A stretch of 64,000 bases of DNA from Rapidithrix thailandica (GCF_039710355.1 NZ_JBDKWZ010000015.1:1-64000), one strand, 5' to 3'. Shown: positions 17,849 through 28,001, numbered from the stretch's first letter. A program made the numbers and translations. Notes: a model not told the origin generated them from the sequence alone.

Positions 17849-18988
17849 ATGTCTGAAATTTTGTTAGAGAAACCAACAACCACTCCTGTTAAACTTAATA
17901 AATGGTCGGTTGTACTGAGCATTGTGAAAGTATTAGCAGTCTTGTTCTTTTTCTTAGTTTCGTTAGAGCTGATGAGTGGAGGATTTAAGCTCCTTGGAAA
18001 AGATACTGCAAAGTACATTATTTCAATTACCACCAATCCTTTCATTAGTTTATTTATCGGTTTGTTAGCTACGGCTATTATTCAAAGTAGTTCTACTACT
18101 ACTTCTATGATCGTAGCCATTGTAGCAGCAGGTACTCTTACTTTAGAAAATGCAATTCCCATGATCATGGGAGCAAATATCGGTACGAGTGTGACAAGTA
18201 CCATCGTCTCTTTAGGGCATATCACCCGGAAAGATGAGTATAGCCGGGCCGTTTCGGCAGCTACCGTACACGATTTCTTCAATATTATCGTGGTATCAGT
18301 GCTTTTCCCTTTGAATTATTTTACAGGAGCCATAGAAAATATGGCGCATCTGATTGCAGGGGGCTTTATCTCTGTAGGTAGCGAAAGTTCAGGCAGCTTC
18401 TTTAGCATTTTAGGTGCTACCACTAAACCGACAGCACATTTTGTCATGGACTTATTTTCTAAAAATGGTCTGCTTGTAATTGCAGTGGCTTTAGTCCTGT
18501 TATTCATCTCGTTGAGAAGCTTTACCGTGATCATGCGACAAATACTGGACGGACACTTAAAAGAGAAAGTCGAGACCGCAGTATTTGGCAACCCGTTCAA
18601 GTCTGTCCTTTGGGGTTCAATGATCACCGCAGGAGTGCAGTCCAGTTCTGTGACGACTTCTTTAACGGTACCTTTGGTAGCTACAGATAAAATCTCTTTA
18701 CAAAAAGCCTTTCCATTCTTGCTAGGAGCAAATATTGGTACTACCATTACCGCCTTAATTGCATCCATAGGAAAATCAGAAGCTGCGATTAGCATTGCCT
18801 TGTGTCACTTCCTGTTTAACCTCTTGGGCGTACTGTTGGTGATGGGGATCCCTATGTTTAGAAGGTTACCTGTGTGGTTGGCTACTCAATTAGGCCTTAA
18901 AACTTTGAAATACCGGGTAGTAGGATTGGCATATGTGGTGACGGTTTTCTTCCTGATACCATTTGCCTTGATCTATTTTACCTCTTAA
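17849..18988 (+). CDS. Na+/phosphate symporter (NptA / PNaS family)
   Basis: A 379-residue inner-membrane protein with about eight to nine hydrophobic helices. It contains the two inverted family repeats: QSSSTTTSMIVAIVAAG (about residues 79-95) with NIGTSVTSTIV, and QSSSVTTSLTVPLVA (about 267-281) with NIGTTITALIA. The twin QSSS motifs are the sodium and phosphate sites of Na/Pi-cotransporter II proteins. The C-terminal PhoU-like tail seen in some homologues is absent. The start is ATG. It is monocistronic with a strong terminator, and the upstream phased repeats suggest phosphate control. Confidence 0.92.
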   Translation: MSEILLEKPTTTPVKLNKWSVVLSIVKVLAVLFFFLVSLELMSGGFKLLGKDTAKYIISITTNPFISLFIGLLATAIIQSSSTTTSMIVAIVAAGTLTLENAIPMIMGANIGTSVTSTIVSLGHITRKDEYSRAVSAATVHDFFNIIVVSVLFPLNYFTGAIENMAHLIAGGFISVGSESSGSFFSILGATTKPTAHFVMDLFSKNGLLVIAVALVLLFISLRSFTVIMRQILDGHLKEKVETAVFGNPFKSVLWGSMITAGVQSSSVTTSLTVPLVATDKISLQKAFPFLLGANIGTTITALIASIGKSEAAISIALCHFLFNLLGVLLVMGIPMFRRLPVWLATQLGLKTLKYRVVGLAYVVTVFFLIPFALIYFTS

Positions 18989-19013
18989 AATAAAGAAACA
19001 CACTATTGTGATA

Positions 19014-19047
19014 AGCCGGAAACTGTTATGGTTTCCGGCTTTTTTTG
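19014..19047 (+). terminator. Rho-independent terminator of the Na/Pi symporter gene
   Basis: AGCCGGAAAC (19014-19023) pairs with GTTTCCGGCT (19031-19040), followed by a run of T to 19047. Confidence 0.88.
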
Positions 19048-19127
19048 TATATCCACTCAAAGTAAAGTACAGACCCTGCTTTATTTTTTCCGCCTTCAAA
19101 ATACATAGGTTCTTCGTGATTCCTTTT

Positions 19128-19135
19128 TACCTTTG
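19128..19135 (+). promoter_or_regulatory. Candidate -7 element upstream of dnaE
   Basis: TACCTTTG is an exact TAnnTTTG match, 175 nt before the dnaE ATG, with no clear -33 TTG. The rest of the 321-nt spacer (18989-19309) holds the preceding terminator and a short direct repeat, GATTCCTTTTTA, at about 19119 and 19208. Confidence 0.3.
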
Positions 19136-19309
19136 TCGATACGATCCTATAAACCTCTCTTCCGGGTAAGTGCTTTGTACAGGTTTTCTATGGAAAAATG
19201 CTTTGCGATTCCTTTTTAAGATCTGAGAAGGTAGAAAGAAGTTGTTGGCACTTGTCTGCTTAAAGGTGGATGTAGGGTGATTTCGTTATAAAATAAAAGT
19301 CGAGCATAT

Positions 19310-22300
19310 ATGTATCTGATATTCGATACCGAAACTACTGGTTTACCCGTCAATTGGAAAGCCCCCTATACCGACCTGGAAAATTGGCCCAGGCTGGTGC
19401 AATTAGCTTACCAATTGCATGACAAAAACGGTAATCTTTTAAAGGCTAAGAATATAATTGTTAAGCCTGAAGGTTTCACGATTCCCTTTAATGCCGAAAA
19501 GGTTCACGGAATTTCCACAGAGCGGGCGCTGAAAGAGGGAAGGCCGTTGAAAGAAGTAATGGAGGAGTTTGCCAAGGATGTGGAGGAGGCAAAGGTATTG
19601 ATCGGGCATAATATCCTGGGGTACGATATTCCTTTGATGGGGGCCGAGTATTTGCGCTCTGAAGTGGACGAATCGACTTTTATGGGCTTGGATACTTTCG
19701 ATACAATGGTGAATACGGTAGACTTTACCGCATTGCCAGGAGGTCGTGGGGGGAAATACAAACCACCCAAGCTGGAAGAACTACACCAAAAACTTTTCGG
19801 TTTCAAGTTTGAAGACGCCCACGATGCGGCATATGACGTAGCCGCCAATGCCAAGTGTTACTTCGCCTTGCTGACCGAGCAAGTGGCCAAGCCTTATGAT
19901 GAGACGCCTGTAGAAGAAATTATCTATGAGGCCCCTAAATTGGATGAAGCCAATTTTAAGAAAAAATCCGATAAACAGCGACTCCAGGAAAAAGCCAAAC
20001 AACGGATTCAGCAACAGGATCAAGTAAAAAAGGCAGACCTCATACCTTTTACACATTTGCATGTGCATTCGGAGTTTTCCATTTTGCAAAGTTCGGCCAA
20101 GGTCAAGGCCATTTTGAAAAAGGCCCGGGAAATGGAAATGCCGGCCATTGCCATTACGGATTTGGGAAATTTACATGCAGCTTTTAATGCAGTGGCAGGA
20201 CAGGGGGACGATTTAAAGGTGATAATCGGTTGTGAATTTTATGTGGCCGAAGAAAGAACAAAATTGCAATTCACCAAGGACAATCCTGACAAGCGATTCC
20301 AACAATTGTTGATCGCTAAAAATCAAAACGGATATAAGAATATCAGTAAATTAAGCTCGATTGGTTACATAGAAGGTTTTTATTCCGGTGTTCCCAGGGT
20401 TGATAAAGAGTTAATTGTCAAGTATAAAGAAGACGTTATTGCAACTACGGGAAACCTGAATGGGGAAGTTCCCAGGTTGATTTTGAATGTAGGTGAACAT
20501 CAGGCTGAAGAGGCATTTGTCTGGTGGCATGAGCAATTCGGAGAAGATTATTATGTGGAATTACTCCGTCATGGAATCCCCGAAGAAGAAAAAGTCAATG
20601 AAGTCTTGTTGCGCTTTGCCCGCAAGTATGGAGTCAAACCCATTGCTTCCAACGATGTGTATTATCTGGATCAGAAAGATGCACTGGCACATGAGGTATT
20701 ACTTTGTGTAAAAGAAGGCAAAGTCATGAGTATGGAGAAGGGGTTTGGCCGGAAAAGACGAATGGCCTTGCCCAACGATCAATACTATTTCAAGACTCAA
20801 GAGGAAATGAACCAATTGTTTGTCGATTTGCCTGAGGCTTTGGAAAATACCAATGAGATAGTTGAAAAATGCTCGCCTTTAAAACTGAGCCGGGATATAC
20901 TTTTGCCGGCCTTCCCTATGCCTCCGGAATTTGAAACCCAAGATGACTATTTGAAGCACTTGACGTATGAAGGGGCCAAAAAACGCTATAATCCGTTGAC
21001 GGATGAAATCAAGGAGCGGATCGATTTTGAGTTGGGAATTATCCAGCAAATGGGTTTCCCCGGTTATTTTTTGATTGTACAGGATTTCATTCGGGCTGCC
21101 CGCGATATGGGAGTCAGTGTCGGGCCGGGTAGGGGATCGGCTGCGGGATCGGTTGCGGCTTATTGTACGGGAATTACCAATATTGACCCTATCAAATACA
21201 ATTTGCTCTTTGAGCGGTTCCTGAATCCGGAAAGGGTGTCAATGCCGGATATTGATATTGACTTTGACGACCGTGGACGGCAAGATGTCATTGACTGGGT
21301 AGTACAGAAATACGGAAAAAACCAAGTAGCCCAAATTATTACCTATGGTACAATGGCAGCCAAGCTGTCTATCAAAGATGTGGCCCGCGCTATGGAATTA
21401 CCCCTGGCAGAAGCCAATGCTTTGGCCAAGATGGTACCGGATGCTCCGGGAACAACGTTGAACAAGGCTTTTGAAGAAAATCGCGATTTAAAAGATATTT
21501 ATGAAAGTGACCCTGGGCTGCAAGGAAAGGTGATGAAACAAGCCCACGTGTTGGAAGGATCGGTGCGGGGAACAGGTATTCATGCTGCCGGGGTAATTAT
21601 CGCTCCGGATGATTTGTTGGAATATATTCCTGTGTGTACGGCCAAAGAGGCGGACTTATTGGTGACCCAGTTTGACGGGAAAGTGGTGGAAAGTGCGGGG
21701 ATGTTGAAAATGGACTTTTTGGGTCTGAAAACCCTAACCATTATCAAAGATGCCATTGCATTGGTAAAAAAGAACCATGGTATTGAGATTGACCCTGATG
21801 AAATCCCCTTGGACGATGAAAAAACCTATCAGCTCTACCAAAGAGGGGAAACGGTTGGTACTTTCCAGTTTGAGTCCGAAGGGATGCGGATGTATTTGAA
21901 GGATTTGAAGCCTACCAATATAGAAGATTTGATTGCCATGAACGCCCTTTACCGCCCGGGGCCGATGCAATTTATTCCGAACTTTATTAATAGAAAGCAT
22001 GGTACGGAAAAAGTAGAATATCCACACGAGCTGCTAGAGCCTATCTTGAGTTACTCCAACGGGATTATGGTGTATCAAGAACAGATTATGCAAACAGCCC
22101 AAATTTTGGCCGGTTTCTCTCTGGGAAGAGCGGATATTCTGAGGAGGGCTATGGGTAAGAAGAAGATGGACGTGATGGCGGAAATGAAGGCAGTTTTTGT
22201 GGAAGGGGCCAAAAAGCTGCATGGCATTGAAAAAGCGAAATCCGAAGAGGTGTTTGGAATTATGGAAAAGTTTGCCGCCTACGGATTTAACCGTTCTCAC

Positions 22301-23509
22301 TCAGCGGCTTATTCCGTAGTAGCTTACCAAACAGGTTTCCTTAAAGCAAATTACCCTCCCGAATACATGGCGGCCGTGATGAGCCACTCCATGGGAAATA
22401 TTGATAAAATCAGTTTCTTTATGGAGGAGTGTAAGAGTATGGGACTGAAAGTGTTGGGGCCGGATGTGAACGAGAGTTTCCGTACATTTGATGTGAACGA
22501 TGAAAAAAATATCCGTTTCGGACTGGCAGCGGTAAAAGGAGCCGGGGATGCTGCGGTAGACGCTATTATTGAAGAACGGGAAAAGAATGGCCCATACAAA
22601 AGCCTTTGGGAGTTTGTCGAACGGGTGGATTTACGTAAAGTCAATAAAAAAACGTTGGAAAGCTTGGCTTATGCCGGGGCGTTTGATTCATTTGAATACC
22701 ATAGGGCACAGTTCTTTTACAAACCGGAAGGGGAGCAATTTGCCGGTATTGAAAAACTCCTGAAATATGGAGTCGCTTCTCAGGCCGAAAAAAAATCCAT
22801 GCAGGTAACCTTGTTCGGAGGTACCGGGGGAATGGAGATGCCTAAACCCAAAATCCTGGATTGCGAGCCTTGGACGGATATTGTAAAGCTCCGCTATGAA
22901 AAAGAAGTGGTAGGGTTTTACATTTCGGGCCATCCGCTAGGGGTGTACCGGGTGGAGTTGGAAAACTTTTGTGTGCCGGTTACAGATATTGAAAATCATA
23001 AAAATAAAGAAATCGCTATTGGGGGGATTATCAGTGCGGTAAATATCCGGCAGACAAAAAACGGGAGTAACTTCGCGCTGTTTTCCGTGGAAGATTTTGA
23101 TGCCACGGCCAATTTAGCCATGTTCAGTGAGAACTATTTGAAAAATGCCCATATGCTCACCCCCGGTGGATTTGTGTATATCAAAGGGCGGGTACAAGAA
23201 CGCTATAAGCAACCCGGGCAATGGGAACTCTCTCCGCATACCATCCTGCCTTTGGAGAATGTGCGGGAGAAGTTCTGTACCAAAATTGACATGAAGGTGG
23301 ATATTAAAAACCTGGACGAGCGGGCTGTAGCGGACTTACATCAATTGATTGAAAACCATATCGGCAAGTGTACCATGCACCTGGAAATTTATGAAAATAT
23401 TGAGAACATCCGTCTGAAGATGTATTCCCGAAGATATAAAGTAGACCCTTCTAATGATTTTATGAAAGAAGTGGCAAGAATGGATTTTCTGGAATGTAAA
23501 ATAGGGTAG
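19310..23509 (+). CDS. dnaE: DNA polymerase III alpha subunit with N-terminal DnaQ-like exonuclease
   Basis: A 1399-residue replicative polymerase. Residues 1-190 form a DEDDh 3'-5' exonuclease: DTETTG (Asp6, Glu8), HNILGYD (100-106) and HDAAYD (His171, Asp176). After a charged linker, the PHP domain starts at about 247 with THLHVHSEFS (His249/251/253), but the usual TDHGN motif reads TDLGN (283-287), so one PHP metal ligand is lost. The C-family polymerase core has GPGRGSAAGSV and the catalytic PDIDIDFDD (Asp647, Asp649). Helix-hairpin-helix (GLAAVKGAGDAAV) and OB-fold (about 1230-1320) domains follow. Proofreading is probably carried by the fused domain. The ATG start lets the exonuclease strand begin immediately. 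Confidence 0.97.
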   Translation: MYLIFDTETTGLPVNWKAPYTDLENWPRLVQLAYQLHDKNGNLLKAKNIIVKPEGFTIPFNAEKVHGISTERALKEGRPLKEVMEEFAKDVEEAKVLIGHNILGYDIPLMGAEYLRSEVDESTFMGLDTFDTMVNTVDFTALPGGRGGKYKPPKLEELHQKLFGFKFEDAHDAAYDVAANAKCYFALLTEQVAKPYDETPVEEIIYEAPKLDEANFKKKSDKQRLQEKAKQRIQQQDQVKKADLIPFTHLHVHSEFSILQSSAKVKAILKKAREMEMPAIAITDLGNLHAAFNAVAGQGDDLKVIIGCEFYVAEERTKLQFTKDNPDKRFQQLLIAKNQNGYKNISKLSSIGYIEGFYSGVPRVDKELIVKYKEDVIATTGNLNGEVPRLILNVGEHQAEEAFVWWHEQFGEDYYVELLRHGIPEEEKVNEVLLRFARKYGVKPIASNDVYYLDQKDALAHEVLLCVKEGKVMSMEKGFGRKRRMALPNDQYYFKTQEEMNQLFVDLPEALENTNEIVEKCSPLKLSRDILLPAFPMPPEFETQDDYLKHLTYEGAKKRYNPLTDEIKERIDFELGIIQQMGFPGYFLIVQDFIRAARDMGVSVGPGRGSAAGSVAAYCTGITNIDPIKYNLLFERFLNPERVSMPDIDIDFDDRGRQDVIDWVVQKYGKNQVAQIITYGTMAAKLSIKDVARAMELPLAEANALAKMVPDAPGTTLNKAFEENRDLKDIYESDPGLQGKVMKQAHVLEGSVRGTGIHAAGVIIAPDDLLEYIPVCTAKEADLLVTQFDGKVVESAGMLKMDFLGLKTLTIIKDAIALVKKNHGIEIDPDEIPLDDEKTYQLYQRGETVGTFQFESEGMRMYLKDLKPTNIEDLIAMNALYRPGPMQFIPNFINRKHGTEKVEYPHELLEPILSYSNGIMVYQEQIMQTAQILAGFSLGRADILRRAMGKKKMDVMAEMKAVFVEGAKKLHGIEKAKSEEVFGIMEKFAAYGFNRSHSAAYSVVAYQTGFLKANYPPEYMAAVMSHSMGNIDKISFFMEECKSMGLKVLGPDVNESFRTFDVNDEKNIRFGLAAVKGAGDAAVDAIIEEREKNGPYKSLWEFVERVDLRKVNKKTLESLAYAGAFDSFEYHRAQFFYKPEGEQFAGIEKLLKYGVASQAEKKSMQVTLFGGTGGMEMPKPKILDCEPWTDIVKLRYEKEVVGFYISGHPLGVYRVELENFCVPVTDIENHKNKEIAIGGIISAVNIRQTKNGSNFALFSVEDFDATANLAMFSENYLKNAHMLTPGGFVYIKGRVQERYKQPGQWELSPHTILPLENVREKFCTKIDMKVDIKNLDERAVADLHQLIENHIGKCTMHLEIYENIENIRLKMYSRRYKVDPSNDFMKEVARMDFLECKIG

Positions 23510-23542
23510 GGTGATAAGGAACGAAGTTTTGCTTTTATCTTT

Positions 23543-23550
23543 TAAATTTG
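23543..23550 (+). promoter_or_regulatory. Candidate -7 element for the TlpA-like gene
   Basis: TAAATTTG matches TAnnTTTG exactly, 31 nt before the ATG at 23582 and inside the 72-nt spacer after dnaE. No well-spaced -33 element is visible. Confidence 0.4.
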
Positions 23551-23581
23551 CTTCGTACGACCTGTTTAAACTATACAAATT

Positions 23582-24844
23582 ATGAGAAACTACACGATTC
23601 CATTTTGGGTAATATTTTGGGCTATCGGTTTATCGGCCTGCCAATCTCAACAACAAGAACAAAAATCTTTACAACCGGAAGAAGGTAAATGGAGAGGTGT
23701 GTTGAAATTGAATCAAGAACAATCGTTACCCTTTAATTTCGATATTGAGGCTAGTGGAGAAGAAGGTTTCAAGATGGCATTGGTGAATGCGGAAGAGCGC
23801 CTGGTGATGGATGAAATTATCAAAGAACAAGATTCTCTCCGTATTGTGATGCATATTTTTGATGCGGAACTCAAAGTGAAGCTGGAAGAAGGAGAAATGA
23901 AAGGCCGTTGGATCAAGCATAATTACAAAGGTGGAGAATATGATATGCCTTTTGAAGCCAAATTCAATGAAAACTACCGTTTTACGAAGGAAACGGAAAA
24001 GCCTAAAGCCGACCTGTCGGGAATCTGGGCTGTTAACTTTTTGACTGAAAACGGTGAGCCTGAAAAAGCCGTAGGGATGTTTGCGCAAAGCAATAACAGT
24101 ATTTCCGGGACTTTTTTGACAGTCACAGGGGATTATCGCTACCTGGAAGGCGAAATCGAAGGAGATCAGCTTTGGTTGTCCTGTTTTGATGGGGAGCATG
24201 CTTTTTTATTCAATGCGACTATCAATGACGACCAGACTTTAACCGATGGGAATTTCTGGTCCGGAAAGCATTGGCATCAGCAATGGGAAGCCAAAAAAGA
24301 TCCGGAAGCCATGCTACCCGATGCCTCCTCTTTGACCTTTTTGAAGGAAGGTTATGACAAAATCGAATTTGAATTCCTCAATCTGTCTAAGGAATTAGTG
24401 TCTCTGAATGATGAGCGGTACAAGGGAAAAGTGGTCATTGTGCAATTATTGGGAACGTGGTGCCCGAACTGTATGGACGAGACAGCATTTCTCGCTCCTT
24501 TTTATAAAAAGCACAAAGAGGAAGGTTTGGAAGTTATCGGTTTGGCCTTTGAAAGAAGTGCTGAGTTTGACGAGGCTGCCAAGCGTGTGCAGAAGATGAA
24601 AGAGCGGATGGGAGTAGCATATGAGGTGTTGATCGCCGGGACGAACGATAAAGAAGAAGCGGCTAAAAAACTGCCAATGTTGAATCAAGTATTAGCATTT
24701 CCAACCACAATCTTTATCGACCGGAAAGGCGAAGTGAGAAAAATCCATACGGGTTTTAGCGGGCCGGGTACCGGTAAATACTACCAACAACTTACCGAAG
24801 ATATGAAGTTGTTTGTGGATAAATTGTTGAGAGAAGAGATATAG
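23582..24844 (+). CDS. TlpA-family thiol-disulfide oxidoreductase lipoprotein
   Basis: A 420-residue exported protein. The signal peptide ends in GLSAC, so Cys20 is a likely lipidation site. Residues about 25-250 form a beta-rich region without a recognised enzyme motif, similar to the DUF4369-like or lipocalin-like N-terminal halves of Bacteroidota TlpA proteins. The C-terminal thioredoxin fold (about 265-415) has the redox pair Cys294-Pro-Asn-Cys297 in GTWCPNCMDE and the cis-Pro loop FPTTIFID. It would reduce or exchange disulfides on envelope proteins. It follows dnaE closely but has its own possible promoter and terminator. Confidence 0.9.
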   Translation: MRNYTIPFWVIFWAIGLSACQSQQQEQKSLQPEEGKWRGVLKLNQEQSLPFNFDIEASGEEGFKMALVNAEERLVMDEIIKEQDSLRIVMHIFDAELKVKLEEGEMKGRWIKHNYKGGEYDMPFEAKFNENYRFTKETEKPKADLSGIWAVNFLTENGEPEKAVGMFAQSNNSISGTFLTVTGDYRYLEGEIEGDQLWLSCFDGEHAFLFNATINDDQTLTDGNFWSGKHWHQQWEAKKDPEAMLPDASSLTFLKEGYDKIEFEFLNLSKELVSLNDERYKGKVVIVQLLGTWCPNCMDETAFLAPFYKKHKEEGLEVIGLAFERSAEFDEAAKRVQKMKERMGVAYEVLIAGTNDKEEAAKKLPMLNQVLAFPTTIFIDRKGEVRKIHTGFSGPGTGKYYQQLTEDMKLFVDKLLREEI

Positions 24845-24876
24845 GCAAATGCCTGCATATTTTTGAAATGATGAAT

Positions 24877-24909
24877 CCTTCCGGAAACAAAATCCGGAAG
24901 GGTTTTTTA
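24877..24909 (+). terminator. Rho-independent terminator, CCTTCCGGA hairpin
   Basis: CCTTCCGGA (24877-24885) pairs with TCCGGAAGG (24893-24901), then T6. It is a member of the CCTTCCGG hairpin family seen at 47132, 52003 and 63519. Confidence 0.85.
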
Positions 24910-24970
24910 ATGATGGGGGTAAACGGTAAATCCGGTTGGGTGATATTGTTTTTTTAGACCTTTAAATAAG

Positions 24971-26653
24971 TTATTTGCCGTATTCGCTTATATTGGATTC
25001 TGTCGTTTTTAAACTGGCGGTGCCGGACTTGTTTTTGAAAAGGTCTTTGCTTTTTTGAATCATAAAATCAGCAAAATACTCAATGACACTTTTGGGGAAT
25101 GGGAGTTGCAATTGGGCGATGATTTCTTCCGTTGGCAATTGTACCTCTATGGGAGTACTTTCATTGTTAAGCCGGTCAATTGCGGACAGGTAGTAATTAT
25201 ACTCGTCAAAATGTTGCAGCTGTTGTATTGGATAACTCTCTTGAGTAGGGGAGAGAATGGCCAGGATATGTGCAGGGTTTTCAAAATTGATGCTGTCAGA
25301 TTTATGAAAACGGTACAATAAGTACGATTTAATGTGGTCGCTTTTTTCTTCTGTTGTCGGAGCTGCCCATTGTATGTTAATCATTTGGTTTTTAAAAGTA
25401 AAAGTCGGGTTGATAGGGGGTGGAGGAGGTGTATTGTCTTTCCAAGGCATGGTAGGCAAAAGTGCCGGATATTGATAATAATGTTTTCGCAAAGAATCTA
25501 CAAAATGTCCCCGGTTGCGTAGTACGGAGGTAGCACTGTAGAAAATACTGCCATGTACTTTGTTATCAAATTTTCTCGAGTGTTGTATCTGTGCCGGAAT
25601 CTCTTTTTTATCGTACCAGGATTTGTCACTGCTCCAGTAAATCCGATACGCGGCATGGCCGATGTATAAGTGCTTTCCAAAGGTGTTTTGCGACCACCAT
25701 TGTACCATTTCCCTGAAGGGTATTTTATTGTGTTTGGTATTTTGGTAAAGCTGTGGAGCCACATAATCTACCCAGCCATTTTGAAGCCAAAGCCGTATGT
25801 CCGCATACAAGTGATCGTAACTGGTATATCCGGAATTGGTATTGGAACCATAAGCACTGTTATAGCGATTTCGCCAAACACCAAATGGACTGACCCCAAA
25901 CTTGACAAAGGGCTTGTGCGCAACGACAGATTCATGAACGGCTTCAATAAATTGGCTGACATTATCTCTTCGCCAATCTTCAATGTATTTAAAGCCTTTT
26001 CTGTATTTATAAAAAGTGCGTTTATCCCCCATGTTACTTCCTAAGTCGGGGTAAGGATAGAAATAATCATCGAAGTGGATTCCATCTACATCATAACGCT
26101 TGGCGATATCGGTGACGATCTTTACCAAATAGTCTCGTACTTCAGGAATTCCGGGGTTAAAAAACTTTAAACTCCCATACTTCAAAAACCATTGTGGGCG
26201 AGTCTTCGTAATGTGATTTTCATGGATATGGGCCGATTTTACATTGGTGACGGCTCTGAAGGGATTGATCCAAGCATGAAATTCCATGCCTCGTTTATGG
26301 GCTTCGCGAATCATAAACTCCAAAGGGTCATAATAAGGTTGGGTTGGGCGGCCTTGCTTTCCACTAAGCCACTCTGACCAAGGTTCGTATTTGCTGGAGT
26401 AAAAGGCATCCGCAGCGGCTCGTACTTGCACAATGACGGCATTAAATCCAAAGCGTTTATGCTTATCCAGTAGCTGAATAAATTCCGCCTGTTGCTTTTG
26501 AGGGGAGAGGCCTTTTTTGGAGGGCCAATCAATATTATTTACCGTAGCTATCCATACAGCCCTGAACTCTCTTTTAGGAGCGATGGGAGATTGGCAATAG
26601 CTGATAAACGGGGACGATAGTAGGTATAAGACGAAAAGTAATTTTGGCAGCAT
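24971..26653 (-). CDS. Secreted glycosyl hydrolase-like family 10 protein (GHL10/YngK-like)
   Basis: A 560-residue exported protein: signal peptide at about 1-20 (LLFVLYLLSSPFISYCQS), then a TIM barrel beginning REFRAVWIATVNNIDWPS. The motifs FNAVIVQVRAAADAFY, GMEFHAWINPFRA, DGIHFDDYFYPYP (the probable acidic catalytic pair) and DYVAPQLYQN are hallmarks of the GHL10 (PF02638-type) family. A fibronectin-III-like domain occupies about 395-495. Substrates are poorly defined; related proteins are linked to peptidoglycan or polysaccharide turnover. No sorting domain is present, so it is probably periplasmic. No operon partner is apparent. Confidence 0.88.
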   Translation of the reverse strand: MLPKLLFVLYLLSSPFISYCQSPIAPKREFRAVWIATVNNIDWPSKKGLSPQKQQAEFIQLLDKHKRFGFNAVIVQVRAAADAFYSSKYEPWSEWLSGKQGRPTQPYYDPLEFMIREAHKRGMEFHAWINPFRAVTNVKSAHIHENHITKTRPQWFLKYGSLKFFNPGIPEVRDYLVKIVTDIAKRYDVDGIHFDDYFYPYPDLGSNMGDKRTFYKYRKGFKYIEDWRRDNVSQFIEAVHESVVAHKPFVKFGVSPFGVWRNRYNSAYGSNTNSGYTSYDHLYADIRLWLQNGWVDYVAPQLYQNTKHNKIPFREMVQWWSQNTFGKHLYIGHAAYRIYWSSDKSWYDKKEIPAQIQHSRKFDNKVHGSIFYSATSVLRNRGHFVDSLRKHYYQYPALLPTMPWKDNTPPPPPINPTFTFKNQMINIQWAAPTTEEKSDHIKSYLLYRFHKSDSINFENPAHILAILSPTQESYPIQQLQHFDEYNYYLSAIDRLNNESTPIEVQLPTEEIIAQLQLPFPKSVIEYFADFMIQKSKDLFKNKSGTASLKTTESNISEYGK

Positions 26654-26896
26654 ACGGTGTAGTGCTATTTTTTAGTTTAATTGTCAAATACTGTAAGGAT
26701 TATTCAGATAATTGGTCACTAAGTTTCAAGTATAACTATTTTCCCCAGAAAAGTATTTCAATAATTTAAGAAATTAATCAACGGTCGACGATAGATTAAG
26801 AACGGAAGACCAGAGACCAGTGGCGTTTTCCGGTAAAAGGAACAATTGTCTTTCCTTCCTCTAGTCCCTGGCCGGTATTTTGATCGGTTTTTTCCT

Positions 26897-27931
26897 TTAA
26901 CAGTTTTTGTAGTATTCCAAACTTGCTGCAATTTCTTCCAAACTGATGGCTTGGTCATATACACACTCTCCGATACCGGTTAATAAAGAACTGTTAATGG
27001 TAGCTCCTTCATTTTTCTTGTCTTGTAAAGCCAGGCCCTTGATCTGATCGATATCCTCGGAGCTGAGTGAGATCTTGCCATAGGTTTGTAAAATATATTC
27101 TTTTACTTCCTGTACCTCCTTTTCAGGCATTGCACATTTCTTTTCCGAAAGATACAGTTCGGCAATCGTCCCCACGGCTATGGCTTCTCCATGCAATAGT
27201 TTTCTTCCGGGTATCGGGAGTAAATAACTTTCCACCGCATGCCCTACGGTATGTCCGAAATTTAATATTTTGCGAAGGCCGTTTTCTTTGGGATCGCTCT
27301 CTACCACTTGTTCTTTGATTTTGACCGAATGCGGAATGATTTCATGCCAATTCAGTGAGGTGTAAGGTTGAGAGGTCAGGTGTTCCCATTGTTTTTTATC
27401 GGCTATCAGGCAATGTTTGATAACTTCTGCAAAACCGGATTTGATCTCATTTTCGGGTAGTGTTTTGATGAAATCGGGGTAGATAAGTACCAAATCCGGA
27501 ATGCGAAATAATCCAATGTGATTTTTAAAGCTGTGAAAATCGATTCCCAATTTTCCTCCCACACTGGCATCTACCTGAGAAAGCAGGGTTGTAGGTATTT
27601 GGATAAAATCAATGCCTCTTTTATACGTGCTTGCACAAAAGCCTCCCATATCTCCAATCACTCCCCCTCCCAAATTGATGAGTATGGCTTTCCGGTCAAA
27701 CTGAAAGTCGGTCATTTTGCCCCAGATATGTTCACAAGTACGAAGCGTTTTATTTTCTTCCCCGCTTTTAATTTCAATTACCTGATGTTCCGGTAGATAT
27801 GCTTTTACAAGAGGGTAACAATGCTCCCGGCTGTTCTCATCAACCAATACCGCTACTTGGGAGTACCCCGAAAGAAAATCAAACAATCCGGAGTGGAGTT
27901 CACTTGTAAATACGATTTTATTAAGGCTCAT
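26897..27931 (-). CDS. aroB: 3-dehydroquinate synthase
   Basis: A 344-residue cytoplasmic enzyme converting DAHP to 3-dehydroquinate (NAD+, metal), step two of the shikimate pathway. The ATG at 27931 is preferred; the frame extends only four codons further to a TTG. Key motifs are SGEENKTL, the NAD-binding LGGGVIGDMGGF, the substrate loop PTTLLSQVDASVGGKLGID, GFAEVIKHCLI and the metal ligand His in NFGHTVGHAVE. Length is normal. It follows the DAHP synthase/chorismate mutase gene on the same strand, 212 nt away, but a strong hairpin between them suggests separate transcripts. Confidence 0.97.
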   Translation of the reverse strand: MSLNKIVFTSELHSGLFDFLSGYSQVAVLVDENSREHCYPLVKAYLPEHQVIEIKSGEENKTLRTCEHIWGKMTDFQFDRKAILINLGGGVIGDMGGFCASTYKRGIDFIQIPTTLLSQVDASVGGKLGIDFHSFKNHIGLFRIPDLVLIYPDFIKTLPENEIKSGFAEVIKHCLIADKKQWEHLTSQPYTSLNWHEIIPHSVKIKEQVVESDPKENGLRKILNFGHTVGHAVESYLLPIPGRKLLHGEAIAVGTIAELYLSEKKCAMPEKEVQEVKEYILQTYGKISLSSEDIDQIKGLALQDKKNEGATINSSLLTGIGECVYDQAISLEEIAASLEYYKNC

Positions 27932-28001
27932 AATGTATGTCAATTATCTATAGCTACTTAATGTCCTGATATAGTTCATGGATGCTATAAATCCATTTGG
28001 T

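Noticed and set aside
18316..18795. 159-codon minus-strand frame opposite the Na/Pi symporter
   Set aside because: Shadow of a gene with both QSSS motifs intact.
23726..24199. 157-codon minus-strand frame opposite the TlpA-like gene
   Set aside because: Antisense to a coherent coding region, no motif.
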